Positions 1 to 11,609 of a stretch of DNA of 64,000 nucleotides are shown piece after piece (position 1 is the stretch's first letter; each line of letters opens with the position of its first letter). This DNA is from Coffea arabica (taxonomy: Eukaryota; Streptophyta; Magnoliopsida; Gentianales; Rubiaceae). The position numbers and the translations under genes are program-made. The stretch lies in the NCBI RefSeq assembly GCF_036785885.1, contig NC_092314.1:15893638-15957637 (forward strand), in the 5' to 3' direction. The notes under the pieces are model-generated. The model was not told where the DNA came from. It made no database searches and saw only the letters and a list, made by a program, of their open reading frames with translations.

Positions 1-230
1 ATGTTTACCTTGTCTTGGAATTGGTTATTTTCTTGGAATTTTCAATTTTTTTTATATGGTCAATGGCAGCAAGATGAGAATGCTGCGAAGAAAGAGCCAG
101 TGCCACCCCCTCCGTTGAGGTTCCATTTGCATTCTTTTTGTAAGACTTTTCCTGCATCTGATACAAGTACTCATGGTGGATTTTCAGTGCTGAGACGACA
201 TGCTGATGAATGTCTGCCATTACTGGTGAG

Positions 231-621
231 CATGGTTCGAAGTCTCGGCCGAGTCGTTACCGTCTCGACCCCTACTGATACGATACCGTGACGAAACGAT
301 ATCGAAATACTTGACTCGCCGAGAAATCGGCCGAGTCGTCACCGCCACGGATTGACTCGGCCGAGTTACACCGACTCACTCCGAGTTATCCCGAGTCAAG
401 ACGAGAAATCAGCCGAGATATACCGCGACGGATTGACTTGGCCGTTTCTTTTGCTATTTTTTAATTATTTTTATTTAGCATACTTTTTTATATTATTAAC
501 AATTTTTAGAATATTAAATACTTTAAAATTTGTGTCTCACCGAGACCGCAACCGATATGCCGAGACCGATATAGAACGTTCCGGGCCGTGACCGCGACCG
601 CGACCATGACTTTGAACCATG
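231..621. mobile_element. hAT-like MITE, 391 bp
   Basis: The element starts CATGGTTCGAAGTC and ends GACTTTGAACCATG, an imperfect terminal inverted repeat. It is flanked by a perfect 8-bp direct repeat CTGGTGAG (223-230 and 622-629), the target-site length of hAT transposons. The interior is rich in CGAG/CGACC motifs and has an AT-rich centre, with no coding capacity. It sits just after the donor site of the ARF intron that begins at 226. The target duplication recreates the GGTGAG donor on the far side. The same insertion is in the second ARF copy at 63572-63963. Confidence 0.8.
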
Positions 622-1079
622 CTGGTGAGTGCTTTTACAAGGCTTGAAGTGTTTTATTGTTTGTTAGTACTTTTTCGGGAATTGGGGGTTGTAATGCGTA
701 TATCTATTTGGTTGTCTATGACAGGACATGTCTCAACACCCTCCTAATCAAGAACTGGTGGCCAAAGATTTGCATGGAAATGAGTGGCGGTTTAGACATA
801 TCTTTCGTGGTATAATGTACTCTACAAGAAAATAGGCTTTTTGCAACACTTTTGCTGCGGCACAAGGACAAAGTGCGGCAAATAAGCAGCAAATTTCAAT
901 TTGTGCTGCAAATTTCACAACGGTTCATAATTTTTACATAAAAACGACATAGTTTTAATAAAGCTTAAAAAAGAAAAGAAAATAAAGCCCAAAAAAAGGG
1001 ATAAGGAACGATATTCTAAATATAACTAAACACCTAACTATCTAAATACCCAAAAATTTGATCCTTTCCAAAGTCTGAA

Positions 1080-1170
1080 AGCAAACACCTAATTCCACCT
1101 CTTTCTCTCTATCTCTCTCTCCCTCTCTCCCTCTCTCTCTATCTCTTCCACCTCTCAATTTCCTTTGATT
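1080..1170 (+). repeat. CT-rich low-complexity tract in the CACTA interior
   Basis: A run dominated by CTCTCT and CCCTCTCT lies upstream of the TNP1-like gene. It could be a 5' untranslated leader. No promoter box or transcript start can be fixed from sequence. The rest of 1180-3450 is AT-rich, with short open frames but no recognisable protein. Confidence 0.5.
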
Positions 1171-3454
1171 TCTAATGAAGCAGTAGAAATACCTTCGGTT
1201 CCTAATTCTTGGTCAATTAATTTTTGTCTTTCTCTCTAAAATCGAGTTCCACCTCCTTTATCTTTACTCCTGCAATAGAAATAGCTTAAGGCGATTCGTC
1301 AAAGAAAATGGTGAGGCTTATACCTTGTGATAGTTTTATCTCAATTTTATGTTTATTTCTTAGTTGATTCTTAGGTTTGTTTCTTAGTTTTATCTCTACA
1401 GTAGAAATATCAAACTGAATTTTCTTTTCAGTTTTAGGTCATTTTTCGAAAGGTGAATAAATTGGATATCCTCTGTTGGATTTGGTTCTCTGTCGATCAA
1501 CTAATCGTAGCATTGAGACAACTCAATCAACAATTCTGTGAGCTCTTCTGGTTCAAAGACAAGGTAATTAACCTCAATTTCTTTGTGATATTTTCACTTT
1601 ACTCATTTCAACTTGTGGTATTTGCTATCAATATTGCTGATTTTATGGGTTGATTCTATGTGGAGTATTCCTGATCTTAAATAAGAACTATCAGTTCTCC
1701 CAAAAAAGAAGAGGAATTTAGTGATTAGTAATGGTCAACTTGAGTTATTTATGCTTGTTTTTGGTTAAGATGGAGAACGACTATATGATTTTTTAATATG
1801 GATTTTAATAGTTTTTTTCAATTATTTGAGACTTAATGTGATTTAAGGTGGAATTCTAGAGTTTCAGTTTGAAAATTTGGATTGCATTGCACTTTAATGC
1901 ACATCTCTATGATTTTGGCTACAGTTCTAGTAGTATGTTGTGTGGGTAAAGTAAATTGTTACATTATGATATTTGCTTGACCATGTAATAATAATTGGTT
2001 ATGATATTTCCTTGACCATGTAGTAATAACTGGCTCTGTAATATGTGGGAAAAGATCATTGTTGACATAAATATTGACTTGGCTAAAGAGCGTGTCAATT
2101 TAAGCACGAATTCTGGTTTACACATATTTTTTGGACCTTATTGGCTTGTCAGATCTGCTTGACCTATTGTCGTTTATCTTTGCTCAATGACTCTTCTTCT
2201 ATAATTCTGGTTGATAGTATTAGGAACCTTATTGTATACATCACATGTATGTAATATAAGGTTCTACCCAATTTCAAACAATGCTGGAGAAATATATTTC
2301 TAAGGCCCTGCCATGTTTCATGTGTTCTGTTTTGTTAAAGTTGCATTTTCCTTTCTTCTTTATGCATGTGAAGCAAGCTGGAATTCATCTTCTAGAAAGC
2401 CTTTTGTTGTGAAATAATAAAAGCAGCACCAACCTAAAACTTTCAGACTGTTATGAAATCTCAAATTGTGTTTATAACACATATATTAGTAGAAAGGTAA
2501 TATGTACTAAGGTAAGACAACTACAAGCCATACAGATGAAGAAGCAATAAGAAGAAAATTGGATGTTAACCAACATTACTAAAGCTATCAAGTTAGCAAG
2601 TGCTTGAACCCGATACACAAAGCTAAAATGAGGATAGCGCAAGCCAAGATATATAGGGACTAAATGCTAAGCCTGATTTCAAGACAAGACAAATTATATA
2701 GCTTGGCCAAACAATGAACTCAAATACAGAATCTAAAAATAGATCAATAGAGTTCATCTTAACCAAAACTTAATACTTAAGGACAACTGAATCACTTCAC
2801 TCACTGGATTTAGTAAGTGAAGGTTTTAATTAACAGATTATTACTTTTCTAATTTTAGAATTAGCAGAATGAGAGAGAGATAGAACATGATAGCCATTCT
2901 TGTTATCCTATTTCATTGTCATCAAAGAATAAGTTCTCTTATTTGTGAGTCAGCTGGACTTAGCAAGTAAAGAGTATGGCACTTAAATGGACCATAGAAT
3001 TTTCCTATTAGTTGTGAGGCATAGCTTTCTCCATGCTTTTGGGAACTATCATTATGAATAATGAGATTATTGTGTACTTTCATTTCTTTTAGGTGTACAC
3101 GTCTATTTTATAGCAGCTGAATTAACAGTCCGGTGTTCTTAATAGTTTTTAGCTTTTACTATCACAAGCATATGGCAAAAATTTAAAAGCCCAAGAGTAT
3201 TCTGTAGAAATGTAAAAAAAATGAATTTATTAATAAAGGATTCTAAGAACTAACTCAAACATAACTTTAGTTATTTATAATATTGAACCATTTTTATCTT
3301 TCTTTCTTTTTTTTCTTTTTTTTTGTTTCCATGGACTGTCAAAACATGTTTTGGGTTTTATGCAATGTTCTTGGTACATTGATGTTTATTATGATGTTCG
3401 ATAGGGAGCATATGCTACTTTAGGCTGGTAATAAATTACCACTTACGTACACAG

Positions 3455-5204
3455 ATTGGAGGGCCATGCCTGAAGGATCTAAGGAGAGATTTTGGGAAGA
3501 TATTAAGGTATTTTGACTCACTATCAAAGTTAGCAACATTTTTTTCTTTTTATTTCATACAATCTTGTAGCTTGTGAATGTTTAAACTTTTGTTTTGTAA
3601 TTTTTGATAGAGAAATACAAATATTGATGATACATGCAAGAAAGTACAAATGATGAGGGTCAGCAAATTGTGGAGAAATTGGAAATCAAAAGTGAAGAGC
3701 ATGTATTTCACTCCTTATAGGAGGCACAAGTCATGGCTATTAGCACCCTGTCCTGCAAGAGTTGAGGAGGATCAATGGCCTATTTTGGTTGATTATTGGA
3801 GCTCAGAAGATATCAAGGCATGTATTTATTATCACATCTCTTTTGCTTTTGAATTAAATTCTAGTGGTATTATGATTTTGATGTGTTGTTAACTACATTT
3901 TTCTGTTTTGTACATAATTAGAAGCAAAGCAAGATTAATGGCAAGAATAAAAAAAAAACAAAAGATGCCACATCGAACAGGGCGAAAAGATCATGTGAAC
4001 CTTAGGGAAGAGGTATATTAAATTCTAATGCTTATGTTTCTAGCAATTTTTTCTGGAAAATAGTCTTATTTAGAAATATTAACACTTTAGTTTGTACATT
4101 GAATATGTGGCAGCTCCGGATTAAAATTGGAAAAGAGCCTTCGAAACTAGACGTTTTTATTCATTCAAGACAAGGAAAACAAATGGATGAGTTGACTTCA
4201 CAAACAATTGTAAGAATAGCTTTTAGTCACTTTTTATTGGTTTTACTTCATAAATAATTCTTTCTTCTATCTGTTTTTCAATTTAGGCAACTATGAATGA
4301 GGAAATACAAAAACTGCCAGAGACATCCAAGGATGATAATTTTGTGAAAGATATACTCTATGAAAATATTCTTGGACCTGAAAAACCAGGTCGTCTTCGA
4401 ACTTATGGGGTAGGTGCGACTCCAAAAGACGTGTATAGGATATCGGATAACATGAATGCTAGACAAAAGAAAGCATTTGAGGATGCAGTGAATGAGAAAG
4501 TGGAAATCATACGTGGTGAACTACGAGAAGAAATGAATTCGAAATTGGCAGATTTTAAGAAGGAGTTGATTGCTCAATTTGAAGCAAGAATGGTTTGGGA
4601 CAACTATTTGGTTAAATATTATAATTTTTCTAATTTTTTTATTGCTTTAGTTACTGTTTATCTTTGTTCTTCCAGGGGGCATCAATATGTGACTTGGCAT
4701 CACTCCAAAGAAGAGAAATGAATGCAGCAAAACAATCTCAAATTTCGGACTCATTAGAGGTTGTATATTAATTCATACAATTCGATTTTGTGTTCAAACT
4801 CTCTGAAATATCAGCAGCTATGGCCTGATTTTCTTTTCTTCACACTTTGTTGATAATGTAACAGGTTGGTGATAGAATGAACAGGGAAGTTGGAACAAAT
4901 GATGCTGAAATGTACAAGGAAGTTGGAACAAATGATGCTGAAATAAACAAGTGTGAAATGAATAAAAAAGTTTCTTCAATTGCTGATATTCTTGAGGTAT
5001 AATATGCGTACTTTGAGTTGTTCCTTTTATAGAAGACCAATTTTGTTGAGTTCCTTGTTGATATTGCATTGTGCATGACTTCCTTGTTGATTACTATTTG
5101 TGCATGAGCTCCTTGTTGATATTTAATTGACTAGTCTTTTGTTATACCAGAACCACCATACAAAGAAGAAAAGGAGTAGGACTATTTGCAAACGACTTGC
5201 TTGA
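3455..5204 (+). pseudogene. TNP1-like (Transposase_24 type) gene of the CACTA element
   Basis: The gene can be read as exons 3455-3507 (WRAMPEGSKERFWEDIK), 3611-3817 (KLWRNWKSKVK, DQWPILVDYWSSEDIK), 3922 to about 4014, 4114-4209, 4287-4592 (LGPEKPGRLRTYGVGATP, then a charged coiled-coil stretch), 4676-4759, 4865-4996 and 5151-5204, ending in TGA. The opening block and the GPEKxGRxRxxGxGxTP motif are typical of plant Ptta/En/Spm accessory proteins, which bind subterminal repeats. In exon 3922-4014 the frame slips at a run of ten A residues (about 3949-3958): the PHRTGRK-type block is one base out of frame with the KQSKINGK block. The donor at 3818 is GC. I therefore call it inactivated. Exon 7 contains an internal duplication of EVGTNDAE. 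Confidence 0.7.
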
Positions 5205-7159
5205 GGTACTGGAAAAGTTTCTGGAAATAACTCTATTCTGTCAAGTTTTCCATTGAGTATTTGTATGATTGGGAAGACGAGCTATTTTTGTTAAGATTTA
5301 GCCAGCTATTTATGGGACATAATGTAGTAGAAGTGGTCTTAATTTTCAGTGCCTGTGAAAAGGTTGAATTACAAATTCTGTTTTAGTATCTATTGCTATA
5401 TTAACGTTTTCTTCATGCTTAATGGGCTGGGGTTATATGAGCAGGGGACTAATAGAATATACTTTGCTGCCCTGGACTTGATGTTAAATGTGAAGTTGGA
5501 CCACTGGGGATGCATACAGGTGAAAAAGTTTGGTTCAAATGGGGATGGATGGTACATTGGAAGCACGCGGATTGGGAGATATGAAGATGTTTTTGAGAGA
5601 TGTATGATGAAGTGTTGTACTTTTGAAAACAAGCACATTTTGGAATATATGAAAATCTTGTAATTGGAGCGAACAATATTAAATGATAAAGTTTGTAGAA
5701 TCTGACTAAAACAATGTATGATACTTTATTCTAGTGTATTGTGGAACTATATTTTGTTATAATATTCGATTTTAGGATATTTGAGCATGACAATTATTGT
5801 ACCATGAAAAAATTGATTTCTGGTCTTTATATTGGTGACTTTTTTGTGACGCAAGTTTTTGTCGCATGATATTGTGGACATTTTGTAGCACATTTTTTGT
5901 GCCGCAAGTAGAGTGGTGACACTCAAATTGGCGTCGCAAAGAGCGATGCAAATGCATGCGACATATTGAAAAATTGTGTCGTTTTCTTTTGTAACGGCTA
6001 CTTTTGTGACACAATTTAATTCTGTCGCATTTGTGCCGCAAAAAGGTTTTCGCGGCGGTTTTTTGACTTTTTGCAGCACAATTTTGGCGTCGTGAAAAGT
6101 CGGTTTTCTTGTAGTGGTAGAAACTTGGCGCATTTTGGACTGTAGACCATTTTACCGTGTTGTATTACATCAGATTAGAAAAGCATTTTCTGTTGATTTC
6201 CAGGTCAACCACGAAGCCACCACCTTCAGAGCAGTTGGGAGTGTTTTTGCTAGTTCAAAAAGGCTTGTTGCAGGGGATGTCTTCATATTTCTCAGGTTTG
6301 CTATCATCCCAAAATTCTTATCGTCCTCTACACAAGAATTATTTTTTTTTCAAATTGATTAATATTGCATATTTAGAGGTGAAAATGGGGAGCTCCGCGT
6401 TGGGGTGAGACGAACCAAGAGACAGCAAGGAAATGCTCCATCGTCAGTCATGTCCAGTCTCAGCATGCATCTTGGTGTGCTTGCAAAAGCTTGGCATGCC
6501 ATTCAAACTAAAACAATGCTTACAGTTTATTATAAACCTAGGCATGTCACTTGTATCACTCTCTGTTTCAAGTTGTCTACTGACAAAGCCAAAGATTAGA
6601 ATGTTTCACAACATGCACCTTTATATGTTAAAGCAACATGATTGATGAATGGTTTTGGATGCTAGTGGAATTGCATTTGCTTGAGAATCTGACTGGTTTT
6701 CCTTCTCTATTTGTCGTCTACAGGACGAGCCCCTCTGAGTTTATTGTTCCTTTTGACCAGTATATGAAGTCTGTGAAAAACAGCTACTCCATTGGAATGA
6801 GGTTTAAAATACGATTTGAAGGTGAAGAGGCTCAGGCTCCAGAGCAGAGATTTACTGGAGCTATTGTTGGTACTGAAGAAGCTGATCCAAAAAGGTGGCC
6901 AGAATCAAAGTGGAGGTGCCTGAAGGTAGTATCTTTGAACTTCATTTTGTCTCATTTTTGTTTTTTGTGATGGAGCTGAAATGGTAACCTTTTCTTTAAG
7001 GTGAGATGGGATGAAACTTCAACTATTCTTCGGCCTGATAGGGTTTCACCCTGGAAAATTGAACCTGCGCTTAATCCTCTTCCGGTGCCTAGGCTATAAA
7101 GGTCTTGACCAAACATTTTGCCATAATCTCCTGATTCTTCTGTTCTTACCAGGGAAGGT

Positions 7160-8178
7160 AGGTTTTTGCTTTTATTGTTCTGATTCAAGAATCCAGCCGG
7201 AATTTTGGAGGGATTCCTGAAGGGATTTGAGGTAGAAAGTTTTGGTGAAATAGGGCAGGATCCCTTCCAGAATTCAGCCAGAAATTTGAGGGATTTTCGA
7301 AGAAATTCCAGTCAACAATGGTTGCTACAACTTGCATAACTTGATTTCCTCTCCAATATTTCGCACCTTTTGAGGGACATCTTATGGAAGATTTGTAGCT
7401 ATAAAGTAGAGATTCTAGCTTTAATTCTTGACCTTATTTTTTTTTTATAATGATGTGATTTAGTTTGGAACAAAAAAATGTTGACATCTGAAGCCAATGT
7501 TCACGCTTGAAGGAAGACACAAGGGGATAAAGATTTCTCGATAAATAGGAGGTTGTGGCTTATTTTGCTTATGTTCACAGGAGGTTGTGGGTCATAGTAG
7601 CTAATTTCAAATTCAACTTTTAGCCAACTATGTTATTCTTTCGATGCAGAATTTTACTTATGTATATGTCTACTTATTTAGAGATCATAGGCTTATATCT
7701 TTAACTTCAAATTCAGTGAATAAATTAGATTAAGGACATATTGATGGATATAACACATGGATCTTATTTGTCTTCATAATGCTCAAGTTCTATCCCTTCA
7801 GCCTTGCAAGAAAGTAGAGCAAATGCTCTTTGTATCCATCTCTATTTCTCTTACTTCCCGTAAAGGGGCTGCAATTTATGCTAATGTGGACTTTAATTGC
7901 ATCAATTACAGCAATAGTATCTTCAACGGCCAACTACATCGTGGGCTCACTCCCCAGTTGGAATCCTCTATGCCACTACTCGGTGCCAAATCCAGTGCCT
8001 ATCCACTTATCACGTGATGGTAGAAGAAATTTAAATAAACAACACATGACAAATTAAATAAATAGGGCACTTGGCATAAATATAGAAGTGGCACTGAATT
8101 GCCATAGGAAAAGTGACACTGAGGATCCCGTGTGCTCCCCAGCCGACCCTTTTGACGGGAAAGCGGCATAGATTTTTC
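7160..8178. other. No recognisable gene (ARF 3' flank)
   Basis: After the last ARF-like codons the sequence holds two similar ~40-bp phrases (AATCCAGCCGGAATTTTGGA-like and AATTCAGCCAGAAATTTGAG-like at about 7190 and 7270), then AT-rich DNA without a convincing ORF. Confidence 0.4.
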
Positions 8179-8190
8179 TATATATAGAGA
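8179..8190 (+). promoter_or_regulatory. TATA box of the glycine-rich-protein pseudogene
   Basis: CTATATATAGAG lies about 80 bases upstream of the ATG at 8268, the normal distance for a plant TATA box plus a short leader. Confidence 0.6.
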
Positions 8191-8267
8191 TCAATCTATT
8201 ACCAGCTTTCTCATCCCTCATCCTTCACAAAGTCAGTTTTCAATACATAAATTTTCCTCGAGCAAAA

Positions 8268-9042
8268 ATGGGTTCCAAGGCACTTCTTTTCTTTTGCATC
8301 TCCTTGGCTGTAGTTCTAACAATTTCCTCACAGGTGGCTGCTAGGGAATTGGCTGAGACTCCCACATCAGTTAACAACCGTAAGACATTTATTCTCTGAC
8401 ATATATTAACCTAAATTCAGGACCATAAAATTTCAAATTTGCAATTATGTACTAAATTTATTTGTACATGTCAACCTTTGGATTGTTAAGAAACAATGCT
8501 AAGGCCTACTTTAGTTTAAAGTTTAAATACACCTTCCACAAGGTTTTCATTTAAGTGTACAGCCCTTTACTGGCATGGGACTTGCGTTGTGATAGTTACT
8601 AACTCTGATTGGGATTAAGTTACCTATTCATAGGTAGTGTTTAAATAATTCAGGGACATCTAAAAAATCACCGATTTGGACTTACACGTCAAAAGACAAA
8701 TTTTTGACCTGAATATAATGTTATCGATTTGGTATTCTTTAAAACAAAACACATGCAACACATTAGTACAAAATCTAGAATTTCAAATTTTATGATCCCT
8801 GGGCCCAGATGAGTTTATTTGACAAGGTCATTCCCAGATTACATCAATGAACGTGTATGCTTTATTATCCTCAATGCAGCCAAGACACTTTGTGACTCCT
8901 CCCGACTATGGGGATCCTGGAGGAGGAGACCAAGTAGGGAACCTTGGAGGAGGTTGGTATCCTGGTCGTGGCTAACTAGGGAGGAAGTGGTGGCGGCGGC
9001 TAGGGTGGATATCCTGGTCAGGCTGTCGATGCTGAGCCTTAG
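8268..9042 (+). pseudogene. Glycine-rich protein (GRP family) secreted protein, broken
   Basis: Exon 1 (8268-8379) encodes a clean signal peptide beginning MGSKALLFF and ending near SSQVAARELAET, as in the plant GRP family (Pfam GRP type, cell-wall or apoplastic proteins). A consensus donor GTAAGA follows. The acceptor AG at 8878-8879 opens exon 2. There the glycine-rich frame (DYGDPGGGDQVGNLGGGWYPGRG, later GGYPGQAVDAEP then TAG at 9040) is not in phase with exon 1 and carries internal stops, one after WYPGRG and one inside the GGGG run where a Tyr codon would fit. The ending GGYPGQAVDAEP is characteristic of the family. The TATA box and signal peptide look healthy, so decay is probably recent. 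An alternative acceptor could restore phase but not remove the stops. Confidence 0.65.
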
Positions 9043-9196
9043 AACTAATAAAGCCGAAAATTGAAAATTGAGGGTACCAAGGGGAAGAACAGGTGCTGGT
9101 TGATTTGAAGGTAGATCTGGATTTGGAAAACAGGAAGAAAAGGAAAGGAAAACATGAAGAAGGAAGAAAGGGAAAGAAAACAAGGAAATAGAAAAG

Positions 9197-11236
9197 AGTT
9201 ATTATCACTTTACCTTCTTAATGTTTGGTGTCACTATCAATTTTTCTCCTTAACGTTATTTTATGATCATTTTATCCCCAAGACTAAGTGTCAAACTTAA
9301 CGAAGTTTATTAATTCAAGTGATAAAATATGTTTAACCTTTAAAATTATTACTATTTTACCCCCATAAACTATAATCTCATTATCAATTTACTCCTTAGA
9401 TTTACTTTTAGGCAATTTATCCCACTATTAAACCAATTTAGCAAGTTAAAAAATTTTAGAAAATAGTACCCTCTATTTTGTATAATAAAAATAAGGGTTA
9501 ATCACATTTAATCCCCTTAAGGTATATCCCATCTCTCAGTTTACCCCCTAACCTTTAATTTGCTCACTTAACTCCCTATAGGACAAAATTGCCCTTGCAT
9601 AATTTTGACTTTTCATTTACCTTGTTTTCCTTTCTTTTTTTTTTTTTTCTTTCTTCTTTATTTAATTCTTTCTCTTTCCCACAAAAATCTTCACCTTAAT
9701 GATTGAAATTAAAAAAGAGGAATTGCAGAGATCTCTCTTCTCCTTAAATGATTAAAAAAATATTCAAATCACTTTCTTAAAATACAATTTTTTAGTATTT
9801 CAATTCTTTTAATTTTGGGTTTTCCTCTTTCCTTTCTAGTTTCTCATTTTATTCTTAAGAAAATATCATAAGATGAAATTGTTTTCCTTTCTTTTATTTC
9901 TTTTTCTTTTTCTTCTCTCTTTCATCCTTCCCAATAGAAAATTCCATTTCAACGAATATTTTTGTTTTGAGTTTGTAATTGCATATTTCTGGGTGAAGGT
10001 TTAAAAGGCATTAAAAACTAATTTTGATTTTTTGTATGATGCCACGTGTCACAAATTTCAATTGATAATTATTAATCAGGTCACAATTTCATCTTAAGAT
10101 ATTTTTTTGGGAATAAAATGAGAAACTAAAAAGGAAAGAGGAAAACCCAAAATTAAAAGAATTGAAATGCTAAAAAAATTGTATTTTAAGAAAGTGATTT
10201 GAATATTTTTTTTAATCATTTAAGGAGAAGAGAGATCTCTGCAATTCCTCCTTTTTAATTTCAATCATTAAGGTGAAGATTTTTGTGGGAAAGAGAAAGA
10301 ATTAAATAAAGAAGAAAGAGAAAAAGAAATAAAAGAAAGGAAAACAAGGTAAATGAAAAGTCAAAATTATGCAAGGGCAATTTTGTCCTATAGGGAGTTA
10401 AGTGAGCAAAATTAAAGGTTAGGGGGTAAACTGAGAAATGGGATATACCTTAAAGGGATTAAATGTGATTAACCCTAAAAACAATAAAAAATTTAGAGTG
10501 GCTCTTCTCCTTTTCAGTACAAAAAAAAGTCAAAAAATTAATTTTTTTCCTTTTGACAATCTCATTAATATTGAAAAATATATAGAAGAATAAGAGAGGA
10601 GAAGGAGAGAGAGAGAGCTCAATCCTTTTTTTAAAAAAAATACAAATAAGAAAGAATTCAATATTTTTATTATTTTAAAATTACTTTATTTTTCTATTTA
10701 CTATCCAATTCCAATCAAAATCTCGAGAACATTAAAGCAATACAATAATATTAGATTTTTCCTTAGTTTCTTTCTTTATAAAATCTAATTTTCTGTTTCC
10801 TTCTATTCTATCTCCTTTTTTTTTCAAAGGATTAATAAGTGTGAAAAAAAGAAATTTGAGAAAACTCTTTTATTTTTATGTTTTTGGAATCTTAGAGTGA
10901 AAAAAAGGAAAAATAATTATTCCAACTTTTTTATTTTAAATTATATATCAAAGGGTAAATACATTTAAAAAATTTTGAACATACTTTCTAGATTAACGAT
11001 AGAGTAAAATATCTAGAAAATAATATTAGAGAGTAAAGTGATTATATCACTATAATTTAAAGGGATAAAGTGATAATAACAATGTAGTAATACTATAAAA
11101 TAAAAGAGTATTTTTGTTAAAAATTTATTAACATGCTGAATTGAATTACCTATGAAGTAAAATGACTAAAAGATAACATGATGGGAGTAAATTGATAGTA
11201 ATGATATAGTTTAAAGGGGTAAAGTGATAATAACCC
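9197..11236. mobile_element. Mutator-like (MULE-type) non-coding element, host of a nested insertion
   Basis: Terminal inverted repeats GTTATTATCACTTTACC (9198-9214) and GGTAAAGTGATAATAAC (11217-11233) bound the element. The flanks are near-identical 10-mers AATAGAAAAG (9187-9196) and ATTAGAAAAG (11237-11246), one mismatch, in the 9-10 bp range of Mutator-like elements. Internal copies of the terminal motif recur, for example near 11060-11085. No ORF of note. A 981-bp second element sits inside at 9495-10475. Confidence 0.7.
9495..10475. mobile_element. Foldback MITE with ~390-bp inverted arms (nested)
   Basis: The left arm (9495 to about 9882, starting GGGTTAATCACATTTAATCC) and the right arm (about 10083-10475, ending in its complement) pair almost base for base over roughly 390 bp, leaving a ~200-bp loop. 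The flanks TAAAAATAA (9486-9494) and TAAAAACAA (10476-10484) match in 8 of 9 positions, consistent with a 9-bp Mutator-type target duplication. No protein is encoded. A transcript would fold into one very long hairpin, a natural source of small RNAs. Confidence 0.8.
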
Positions 11237-11609
11237 ATTAGAAAAGTTACTTAATTTCAAAAATTTTAAGGGAATATTCTTTGGAATCTCTAAATTTACA
11301 TTTATGTCCCTAATAAATTTGATTTTTTTAAGTTACAATAACAAGTTAATGAAATATGCCAATTATTTTGTTAGTTTTGTATATTCCATCAAGGATTCTA
11401 CTCAAGTGAGACGGATTTTATAGTTTAGGGAGTTAAATATTCCCACTTTGAAAGTTTAAGGATGTAAGTAAGAGTCAAGCCAAAGTTAAAGGGTGCAAAG
11501 TGGAATTAATCCTAAGCTTAATTAAGCAATACAAATATTTTCAACGAAGTCAATCTTCTCTGTGATTCGTTATTCGTTTGGTTTATAATTGATTTCAAAA
11601 AGACCTGTC

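Larger units (their letters stand above)
820..6116 (+). mobile_element. CACTA (En/Spm) transposon, complete, 5.3 kb, non-autonomous
   Basis: The left end is CTCTACAAGAAAA (first bases mutated from CACTA) and the right end is TTTTCTTGTAGTG, the exact CACTA inverted terminus. A 3-bp target duplication GTA lies at 817-819 and 6117-6119. Both ends carry subterminal clusters of TGCGGCACAA / TGTGCCGCAA-like motifs in opposite orientation (about 840-910 and 5840-6100), as CACTA elements do for TNPA-type binding. The only coding content recognised is a TNP1/Transposase_24-like gene (about 3455-5204). No TNP2 (DDE) transposase is visible, so the element probably depended on a partner. It lies inside an ARF intron whose splice sites are intact (810 GT, 6203 AG). 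Confidence 0.88.
70..7157 (+). pseudogene. ARF2-like auxin response factor, copy A (decayed, intron holds a CACTA element)
   Basis: Auxin response factors bind AuxRE promoter elements through a B3 domain and set auxin-dependent transcription in the nucleus. Exons seen: 70-225 ([23 protein letters not shown] type B3 start), 725-809 ([19 protein letters not shown]), 6204-6295 (SSKRLVAGDVFIFLR), 6377-6541 ([12 protein letters not shown] to YYKPR), 6724-6925 (ARF domain, TSPSEFIVPF to KWRCLK) and 7001 to about 7157 (VRWDETST, DRVSPWKIEP, SPDSSVLTRE). The order and content match ARF2. It is broken: an extra G in the 6204-6295 exon shifts the frame and exposes TAG at 6251; TAA at 7097 ends the frame after the PVPRL segment, with another stop before the SPDSS segment. 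The intron after 6541 starts with GC instead of GT. Intron 810-6203 is 5.4 kb because of the CACTA insertion. The family assignment is secure. Loss of function is inferred from the lesions. Confidence 0.88.

Noticed and set aside
5747..6133. 128-codon minus-strand frame at the CACTA right end
   Set aside because: Translation of subterminal repeats; no domain.
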